Assembly: GCA_016271365.2 (NCBI GenBank)
Contig: CM057456.1
Span: 613,061,501 to 613,125,500 of the forward strand
DNA length: 64,000 nt
Direction: 5' to 3'
Source of the DNA: Neoceratodus forsteri
Taxonomy: Eukaryota > Chordata > Ceratodontiformes > Ceratodontidae
Shown: positions 56,459-64,000 of the stretch, piece by piece
How the letters are laid out: every line of letters starts with the position of its first letter
Numbering within the stretch: the stretch's first letter is position 1
Notes under the pieces: model-generated
Seen by the model: only the letters and a program-made list of their open reading frames with translations
Database searches by the model: none
What the model was told of the DNA's origin: nothing
Translations under genes and position numbers: made by a program

Positions 56459-59127
56459 TCAGAGTGCTGCATTAAAGTTGTGCCTATAGTGAAGTGAGGT
56501 CCAGCCCATGGTGGCGTATAGTGCGCAATGATGGGTAGAGAAGGGGAGGTCAGTGATGAGGTGTATAGCTCTGTGGTAGAGCGTATCCAATTTTCCAAGA
56601 TAGGAAGCCGCACAGCTACTGTATATGAAGTCTGCGTAGTCAATTAAGGACAGGAACATGGCTTGGACTAGTCGTTTCTTTGTGTCTGCTGTAAGAAGTC
56701 TTCTTATCCTGTAAAAAAGGCCAAGTCTTTGCCTTAATTTTTTCAGCAAGTCTTCCAGGTGGTCAGTAAAGGAGAGTTTACAGTCAATCCAGACCCCAAG
56801 ATATCTGAATTTCGGAACGTACGCTAAGCACTCTCCCAGCATAGTGGTTATTAAGGGGAGGGAGTCAGTAGCTGTTGTGTAGTTTGTGGGGGAAAATAAC
56901 ATGGCTTTAGTTTTCTTAGCATTTAATAGCAGTTTTTTTATTGATTAGTTGGAGTTGCAGGAGGTTAAAAACTTTTTGTAGGTCAGTACAAACTTCTTTT
57001 GGTGTGGGACGACTCAGGTACAGCACTGTGCCATCCGCGAATAAGTGAATACTTGCATCCTTGATTCCCTCATTAGTGTTGTTGATATACACTGTGAAGA
57101 GGAGGGGACCTAATATGGATCCCTGAGGGACACCTCTTCGTAAGAGTTTTAGGGCAGATAGTTTGCCATCTGCTTTCACCTGCTGGTATCTGTCTGTCAG
57201 ATATTTAGAGAACCAGTTTAGAGAAGTAGCATCCAGTCCTAGTGTTTTTAGCGAGTCAAAGAACTGGTCGTGGTCGACTGTGTCGAATGCTTTGCTGAGG
57301 TCAAGAAACACAGCACATACTGACTTTTTATGCTCCTACTCCAGTTGCCAGTCATTGGTTACTTTAGCTAATGCCGAGACTGTACTGTGGTTGGCTCTGA
57401 ATCCGGATTGAAGGGGGTTTAGTAATTTTTCTCTGTCAATGAAGGATCTTAGTTGGCCATTTACTATTTTTTCCAGCAGCATCGAGAGTGTGGGTAGGAG
57501 AGAAATCGGCCTATAGTTATTAAGGTCGCAAGGGTCTCCAGATTTAATTAGTGGGATAACGTGTGCGATCTCCCATATTAGAGGGAGGGTACCTTGTGTT
57601 AGGGACAGGTTGAATAAATGAGTAATAGGCACTGCCAATATGTGGCATACTATCTTTAGGAAGTATGGTTCAAGTGCATCTGCACCGGCACTTTTCTTAG
57701 TATCCAGGTGGAGAATCAAGTCTTCCACTTCCTTGAGGGAAACCGATGAGAATGAGAAATGTTGACTAACGGAGCCAACATTTGGGGGTCATGCCAAGTT
57801 GGGTGCGAGGCTACATGCAGGTGAGTTATCGAAGGCTAAGCCTGCTGTATGGGCGTATGTTGAATGCCTGCAGTATCTCTTTTTTGTCATTGACTACTGT
57901 ATTGTCAGAGGTAATTTTTGTAGGGAGCATATTCTGTGACGTGGCTCCTGCTAGTTCTTTGATTGTGGCCCAGAATTTGGAGGGACAATTGGCTGCAGTA
58001 TCTAGTTCTGCTTGGTAACAGCAGGCTTTAGCTTCCCTAATCAGTTTGGTGCAGCGATTTCTGGCTGTTCTAAAGAGGCGCCAATCTTCCTCTTTTTGGG
58101 ATTTGCGGGCAGTTTTCCAGAGTTTATCCCTGGACAGTAGTGCAGCCTTGAGAGCTTGAGTGAACCAACGGTATTTCCTAGCCTTTATGCGTATTTTTGA
58201 CAGAGGCACATGTAGATTCATGGCGTAGGTAATGATTATATGTAGTATAGAATATGCAGTTTCCACTGTTTTAGCAAGGTAAAAACTCTGCCACAAGGGG
58301 GAGTTTTTAAGGTCAAGTAGGTATGCCTTTGGGTTGAATGACCTGGTTGACTTTTTGGTGGAGAATTTGGTCATAGTTGGCACTTTGTTGGCCGCCCAAA
58401 CTCCAGCTATTAGGCAATGGTCGCTAATATCCGCGTCAAAGGTTCCAACGTGGGAGAAGGAATGGGGTTTATTCACAAGCAGGACATCCAGAAGGGTACT
58501 TTTGGCTGTATTCTTTTTGTTGATATGGGTGGGCTCTTCGTTGAGTAGGGTGAAACCAAGGGAGTCGCAGAAAAATTAATCGGGTGACCAGCTTCCGACA
58601 GCCAATCATAGTTTAGGTCCCCAAGGATAATTGTTTCCAGGGGGCTAGTGTCCAAGATAGTTGTAAGATAAGACAAGAGCTGAGTACCGGCAGATGGTGG
58701 TCTATAGCATCCTATGACTCGGAGTGCTAACGATGGGGATAGGTCAATTTTTATGTCCAGGCACTCAAATCCCACTACCAGTGAGTTAGAATTAAGTGTT
58801 GATGCCACAAATCTATCTTTAATGTAGATGGCGACCCCACCTCCTCTGGATTGCCTATCGCTTCTAAAGATCTGGTAGTTAGGTATATTAATCACGCTAT
58901 TTGGCGTAGAGGGCCATAGCCAGGATTCTGAGATAACAAGCACATCTGGCATTGTATGGGCGGTCCAAGCCTGGATAAGGGTGAATTTTTTTCAGCAGGC
59001 TGCACATGTTAATGTGCATAAAACTAATACCTTTAAGAGATAGTGACTCAGAAGGGGAGGTTAGTTTATTTATGGGCCCCGGATTAAGCTTGACATTGCC
59101 AGAGCAGAGTAAGAGGAGGAGTAGCAA
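56459..59127 (-). pseudogene. Rex1/L2-like LINE polyprotein: endonuclease and RT, broken
   Basis: N-terminal LCSGNVKLNPGP (59074-59103), a 2A-like motif, precedes MHINMCSLLKKI. Endonuclease pieces: VLVISESWLW, RSDRQSRGGGVAIYIKDRF, VIGCYRPP and IILGDLNYDW (58952-58473), then DADISDHCLIAG (58440). Linker: KYRWFTQALKAALLSRDKLW. Polymerase: KKSAGADALEPYFLK, NYRPISLLPTLSMLLEKI, SGFRANHSTVSALAK, MFLDLSKAFDTVDH, GVPQGSILGPLLF. The catalytic box reads LFADGTVLY, with Gly where the second Asp belongs. The thumb has FRYLGVWIDCKLSFTDHLE and HLITDLPFSTHHCALY. The pieces lie in at least three frames. The copy is dead both by frameshift and by the catalytic change. Confidence 0.9.
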
Positions 59128-59161
59128 TTTTTTTCAGGGATTCAAGTGAAAGGCAATGAGC

Positions 59162-59617
59162 TCAAGGCTTTTTCCGGCTTGGCATGGAGGAGGAACCAGG
59201 GTGCCAAGCTTTGTTTTTTAATTTATGCAAGCCTAAGGACACTGAGGCTAATACTCTGGCTGTGTAATGCCAGTGGGAGTAACTCGAATTAATTAGAGAT
59301 AAGGAAGGAGGCGTAGACAAACCTGCAATAGTTGCTCTTTGAGGAAGGTAGTCCACCTGGATCAGTTGGCAAGGAGCCTTGGCATAACATGTGATGTGTA
59401 GAGTCAGATTGGGCGAGCAGTCTTCAGGATGAGGATGTGGTGTACCCCCAGTCTCAAATTTTTCAGATAATAAGCCAGTAAGGGGTATGATACACAGTGC
59501 AGTCAGCAGGAGGAATTGCCACAAGGCTCCCATAATTGCAGTTGTTGAGTAAATGAGGGAATTTTGATAACAAGGGTAGCTCACCAGAATCCCCTGGCGA
59601 AACCCTGGCAGTAACAA
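59162..59617 (-). other. Upstream ORF of the LINE with signal-peptide-like start
   Basis: A 151-residue minus-strand reading. The internal Met at 59533 begins MGALWQFLLLTALCIIPLTG, a typical signal peptide shape, followed by a region with four cysteines (EDCSPNLTLHITCYAKAPCQ) and a basic end (SSMPSRKKP). It lies between the GC-rich 5' end of the LINE and the NPGP motif, so it is probably the N-terminal region of the LINE protein or a separate ORF1. I recognise no conserved domain. A secreted host exon is possible but less likely because of its place inside the element. Confidence 0.4.
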
Positions 59618-59835
59618 ATTGTTTTAGTAAGAAAGAGAAGGCAGGAGATTCGTCAGGGATGGGAGTGAGTGGTGCTAACGGGTCTATATAATAGCACACA
59701 GGAGGGGGGATGGGCAGGTGGGTGAAAAATTGCGGCTTTGCCATACTTCTCAAGTGGTGGAGTCCGATGAGGAAGTCTCAGGCGGCGGCTTCGGAAGTGC
59801 TGACCACCCAGTGTCCGTGGTCCACGCAGAGGGCA

Positions 59836-60545
59836 TCTGAGCATACATACTGTGAATTGCCTACATTTTACATTGTAATTCTCCTTACTGTACATTGACT
59901 AGTACTTAAATATGTGGTCGCACTTGTATGGGATTTACTTAACCTTTCACACAAAATTGAAAAAAAAGGGGTGATGTAAGAAAGTATTTATTCACAGAAA
60001 GAGTGGTGGATGCCTGGAACAGCCTCCCAGCAGAGCTCATGGGGGCAAAAACAGTAGTGGGATTCAAGAAGGCATACAGGAACCTCAATGGTAAGAAAGG
60101 GGGAGCGGCAGAGATCAAGTGGGGTCTACAGTGTTACAGCAGGTAGGGAAAATGGGCAGACCAGGTGAGCCAAGTTGTCCCTATCTGCCGTCAAACTCTA
60201 TGTTTCTATGTAAACAGACAGTTGCCTACATTTTAGCTGTTGATAGCATGGTGAATAACAACCACCTGTTCTTTTAGTTATGCTTGCTGAACATATGGAC
60301 TAGTACTTAAATGGGAGGACGCCCTTGTATGAGATTTTACCTTTTGACACAAAATTGAAAAAGGGAGGATAGGAACTTGCCTACATTCTAGTTGTTGACA
60401 GGGTGGTTAAAAATAGCCACCAATTGTGTTTTTTCAATGATGTTTGTTGTATACAGTTACACTGACTAGTGCATAAACAGCTGGCTGCTCTTTTATTGGA
60501 TTTCCCCTTTTGACACGAAATTAGAAAAAAAGCAGATGCCTGAAT
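59836..60545. repeat. ~155-bp tandem repeat interrupted by a CR1 tail
   Basis: Units share TTGCCTACATTTTA-, GTTGACAG-GTGGT-AA-AA, GACTAGTACTTAAATG and TGACACAAAATTGAAAAA. Copies start near 59857, 60222, 60379 and 60530, and a diverged piece lies near 61610-61700. A CR1 3' fragment occupies 59965-60212. Confidence 0.65.
59965..60212 (+). pseudogene. CR1 LINE 3'-terminal fragment
   Basis: GTGATGTAAGAAAGTATTTA begins the C-terminal VRKYxFTERVVDAWNSLP block. CCCTATCTGCCGTCAAACTC and TATGTTTCTATG form the CR1 end. About 250 bases, sitting within one unit of the 155-bp repeat. Confidence 0.85.
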
Positions 60546-60618
60546 TTTACTTGTTTATTTATGCAGTGATAGGGCAGTAAAAAAATAACAAGAGTTCTGT
60601 TTAATTAATAAGCAACAA

Positions 60619-60737
60619 GACATGACAGGGTATGCACTGAACAGATATTGCCGCACGACCAGTGGCGCAGTGATGGCCGAGTGCCTTCAGCCCCTGGAAG
60701 TGTGGTAATATCTGTTCAATGCACACCCTCTCATATC
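60619..60737. mobile_element. Short foldback MITE
   Basis: The arm at 60619-60657 (GACATGACAGGGTATGCACTG, AACAGATATTGCCGCAC) is mirrored at 60699-60737 by GTGTGGTAATATCTGTT and CAATGCACACCCTCTCATATC. About 39-base arms around a 41-base centre. No coding potential. Confidence 0.75.
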
Positions 60738-61229
60738 TTAATGTACTTAGAAAATGGTCTTCATTTTTTTAGTACATTAGTCCAATTAGATAAATATGTT
60801 TATGCTTGAAAAAAGGTATAATTTGATGAATTTATGATGAAATAGTCCTTCCACCTGGTTTGCTATGGCGATTTTGTCCTTTTTCAGCATCAGTAGTTGT
60901 AGTTTTTTTCTGAATGAGAATGTGATTGATTGCTCCCTCAACACGTCCATGTAGTGCCATGCTAGAACAGAAATGTTCAATGTGAGTCTCTGTTTCTTTT
61001 CCCTTTCATTGTGACTCCTTTGCTGTTTAACTTTGCCATGTGTGAGGAGAGCAAGGTTACCTGTATGGGGAAGGAGAGTGGGAGAGCAATATCTTCTGTA
61101 CGATGTAGTGACCAACCTTATCAAGTGAGCAAGTGTACTTTTGTGCACCCACTGCTATGTGTATGAGAACCTGCGAGCAGGAAATGGGAATTAAAAAATA
61201 AATGATAAAATAACTGTGTTTCATTTCAG
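60738..61229. other. Unassigned DNA
   Basis: Ends with AACTGTGTTTCATTTCAG, a fair splice-acceptor sequence. Otherwise nothing recognised. Confidence 0.35.
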
Positions 61230-61324
61230 AAACGGGAGCGCAATCGGCAGGGGAGACACACAGAGAGGAGATGTGCTGCAGGAGCAGCAGCACGAATGGC
61301 AATAAAAATGTGACCACTTTCTAA
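61230..61324 (+). CDS. Possible terminal exon partner of the exon at 53310
   Basis: Follows an acceptor-like TTTCATTTCAG. If joined in phase with the donor at 53466, the reading stays open for 31 codons to a TAA at 61322. It contains EEMCCRSSSTNG and ends NVTTF (an N-glycosylation sequon), giving an 83-residue protein with a signal peptide and five cysteines. The CpG content is modestly raised. With only 31 codons, an open frame after an AG is expected by chance fairly often, so this pairing is speculative. Confidence 0.2.
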
Positions 61325-63488
61325 ATACATTGTTTAAATTTACTTTTACTTTCAAATGTGAGAGATGTGTAGGGGTGAAATTCTAAATGAAAAACATGCC
61401 AGATATGGTTGTACAGGGCTTTACACCTGCATGATGATTTTTTCGCTAACGTACAGGAAAAAATGGTGCTGTTTGAAAACCTCAGTGTTCTAGTGGCACA
61501 CTGATTTTTTTCCCTGTAGTGCGGTTGCTGTATTCAGAACTTGTTTTTACCTGTGCATTGAACAGATTCACTACACACAGGTAAGAACCAATCAGAATTC
61601 ATGAACTGCCCTGCCCGTTCTATAATACTTAATATATACCACTACTTAAAAGGGCAGTTGCCCTCATATGTGATTTAGTCTTTCAGCATAAAACTGGTGT
61701 AAGCCCCCCCCCATGGGGTGGGCTTACTATTCCGATTGCCCCCATACCTTTTTTCCTTCCTTTTAGGTTTTAGCTTTCAGCGTTTCTGAGTTTTGCCTCA
61801 GGGGTGTGGTGTTCCTGCTCAATATATAAGTTCAGGGCTGCTGGGAGGGAGAGGAAGAGAGCCAGCTGGTTTGGCAGGGCAAGCTTGGCAAGGGCCTAAA
61901 ACCAACTGGCCCAGAAGGTTCTGGCCTGGACAGCGGTGGTGCGTTGTTTGGCATCTCTGAGGGGGAGGGCAGTTGGAGCTGGCAACTGTTGAGATCAGGG
62001 AAGATTTGGCAGCTATGGGTTGGCAGGAGATAGGAGGTAGAAGCAAGACTGGAACATCTGAAGGCTGGAGTCCCTGTACTGTGACAATGTAAAGGCATGG
62101 CAGTGGGGGCTGCTGTGGTGGTGGCAGGACTGTGATGGGGCCCCTTGGAGGTAGAAGCTTCAAAGAGGTCAATTCTCATGTGGCACACTGCTGGAGGTAA
62201 GGTTGAAGGGCTGCATTCTGGAATTCACTTTGTTGGGCCTGCCATGCCCATGTCTTGGGCAGAACCCATGTTAGACCCATGAAGGAATGCAGGGGGAAAG
62301 TGTAACAGAAGGAGAGAGACGTTCACCAATCTTCATTTTTCTTTCAAGTCGCTTTGCAACCCACTATGGAGGGGGGAACAGCACTTGGTTTTTGGGCACC
62401 TGGGAAAAGGGAAATGGAGCAGCCATGCTATAGGATTAGGCTGCATCAGGCCTTGGTTCCTATAAGGTCGGGAGGTGGGGAGGAGTTAGGTACTCCCCCT
62501 GGGAATGGTGGTTAATAAAAACTAAGTTGTCAGGTACAAGCTTCGATTTCAGCTTGCAGATCTATGCGTGGATCCTGTTTCTGGTCTATTTTTCAAGGCC
62601 TGTATAATCTAGTTGTTGGTGTCCTATAGTGCCTTTATGCCCTTCCTAATGCCATATTCTCTCAGCCCTATGGAGCTGCTTCATATATTTAATTTTATAA
62701 ATCATTAATACCTGTAAATTAAATGGTGTTGTATTTCATTCTAACTGGTGTGTGTTGGGTTATTTAATGAACTAATTTAATAGTTCCCTCCAAGAAGGTT
62801 TCCATCTCCTTTCCCACCCGTACCGGAGGGTGCAGCAGCATGTGGGTCAGCATCAGCCCAGTAAGATGAGGCTTGTTAGTGCTTGAAGTTCCACCTGCCA
62901 GGCAAGGCCTGCATTTCCCTTTATCTCTGAAACTGTGTGCTGCTTACTGGAGGACTCTGGTTCTCTAACCCCCACATATTACCATTAGGGCCCCTAGACA
63001 GTTACAGGGAGGGTGGGGTTACACTGGAAAATAAAATACAAACCGGCTGTTCCTGTTTAATAACTTGTAGCCAAGAGGTCTCAATAAGTAAAACAGTGGG
63101 TTTACCAATTTTGTTATCAATTGGATGTTGTGACTTACTGTTTATCTGCCTGATCCTGCCTCCCTCCGCCCATCATCCCAATCATGGATATATCCTACAA
63201 GTCAAAACTGCTGCTGTCATCTTTAAGTAATTCAAACTTTATGTGCCTGCTTGGCACATACAGAGAGAATGGTAGGTTTTATTTATACACTACAGGATCC
63301 ATATCTGCAGTTGGCTACCATAAAGTCCACCACAGCTGACTGGAATTACATCAGTTGTGGAAGCTTGTGGGATATATCCAAGATTGCAATGCTGGATTGG
63401 GAAGGGGTTGGAGGAAGGTCAACCAGATAAGAAGTAAGCTACAAAACACAAGTGATAAAATAATCGGCCAGTCTGCTGAATTTGCTGA
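61325..63488. other. Unassigned DNA with an LTR-like or promoter-like stretch
   Basis: CTCAATATATAAGTTCAGGG (near 61818) is a good TATA-like word before a GC-rich transcript-like block, and AATAAA occurs near 62516. This could be an old solo LTR or a promoter. I cannot define ends, and the minus-strand proline-rich ORFs at 61819-62188 have no recognisable domain. Confidence 0.3.
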
Positions 63489-63709
63489 TCGATACCTAGG
63501 GATGTAAGTTTGTCATGGATGAGGGTTTAATGACTCATTATTTATTCATGAAATCATTAGTAAACAGTAGTAAATGCTGTGGCACTGTCATCATTGCTAC
63601 ATTCTGATGACACTAGTGAAAGTCATGGAAGTCCTGAATAAAGATCAAACGTCATGGAATCAATGACTTGTATGACTGCCATGACAAACTTACATCCCCT
63701 ATTGATACC
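63489..63709. mobile_element. 205-bp hAT-type MITE
   Basis: The ends TAGGGATGTAAGTTTGTCAT (63497) and, inverted, TAGGGGATGTAAGTTTGTCA (63701) form terminal inverted repeats of about 22 bases with one indel. Flanks TCGATACC (63489-63496) and TTGATACC (63702-63709) are an 8-base duplication with one mismatch, as hAT transposons make. The interior is noncoding. Confidence 0.8.
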
Positions 63710-64000
63710 TTCTGCTCACAGTAAATTGAACAGAACCAGTTTTTTTCTCACCCTTAAAGATCATTTGCAATGGTTTTTACATATTTTTTTAAAAAAAGCT
63801 TGAAAAGCTGAAATTCAAGTCCCTGTGTCATGATTAGTGTTTCCTGAAAATGTCATGCTGTTTGGTTTTGTAGTTTTCTTTAAATCAGCATTTGTTAACT
63901 TTCTCTGCAGTGGCTGTAAACAGTGGAGTTATTTCTGTCCTCTCTGTCAAGCTTAGAGAGCAATGACATCATTTTGGAGTAGTTTGCTGTTTCAGATATC

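Larger units (their letters stand above)
55437..59835 (-). mobile_element. Nearly full-length Rex1/L2-like LINE
   Basis: Minus-strand element of about 4.4 kb with a 3' tail CTGGATAAATAAAGATATTG near 55437-55460 and a GC-rich 5' region near 59750-59835. The right-hand flank resumes a 155-bp repeat, which places the 5' end close to 59835. I could not define a target duplication. Confidence 0.8.

Noticed and set aside
61819..62188. Two overlapping proline-rich minus-strand ORFs
   Set aside because: Low-complexity translations of a purine-rich stretch in two frames; no recognised family.

Overview
The window reads as vertebrate intergenic or intronic DNA made almost entirely of transposons, their fossils and minisatellites. 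The LINE mix (CR1, L2, a Rex1/L2-like clade, Tx1-type L1), a Penelope relative, tRNA-derived SINEs with MIR-like tails, Tigger/pogo elements and a Gmr1-type Gypsy element fit an amphibian, reptile or basal sarcopterygian genome. CR1 3' ends of the form TCTATG-TTTCTATG and the overall mix make me lean to an amphibian such as a caecilian, but this is a weak inference. No intact protein-coding gene was found. Two CpG-rich stretches (about 23.34-23.90 kb and 53.16-53.47 kb, both plus strand) look like host promoters with first exons and are the only candidate host genes.

0-7.6 kb: an inverted copy of a GC-rich retroposon, a broken minus-strand CR1, a 135-bp minisatellite, a tRNA-derived SINE split by a second copy of the GC-rich retroposon, a Tigger transposon with both terminal repeats, and a Penelope-like terminal segment with an inverted repeat and two hammerhead-like motifs. 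7.6-18.7 kb: about 50 units of a 60-bp satellite, broken up by a third GC-rich retroposon, a SINE, a CR1 and a very large foldback structure. The right arm of that foldback is split by a nearly full-length LINE (13.5-16.9 kb). The sequence that follows the satellite recurs about 6.5 kb further on as a direct repeat.

18.7-34 kb: a 500-bp foldback element, a 55-bp and a 57-bp minisatellite, the first candidate promoter/exon, a decayed second Tigger, a Tx1/L1 LINE inserted with a 16-17 bp target duplication into a Penelope-like element, and a MIR-like SINE. 34.4-45.7 kb: CR1 followed by an L2 LINE that is split by a complete 7.34-kb LTR retrotransposon (38060-45399, target duplication ATACC). 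Its gag has a SCAN-like domain and its integrase precedes reverse transcriptase, the hallmark of the Gmr1 group.

46.7-52.7 kb: CR1 elements, one of them carrying a 571-bp TTAA-flanked (piggyBac-like) MITE. 52.9-54.7 kb: two related foldback MITEs on either side of the second candidate first exon, which encodes a signal peptide, then diverged 250-bp repeats. 55.4-59.8 kb: a nearly full-length Rex1/L2-like LINE with a 2A-like NPGP motif. 59.8-64 kb: a 155-bp repeat interrupted by a CR1 tail, a possible second exon, and a 205-bp hAT-type MITE. The elements do not form a pathway; what they record is insertion order, and several junctions can be read to the base.
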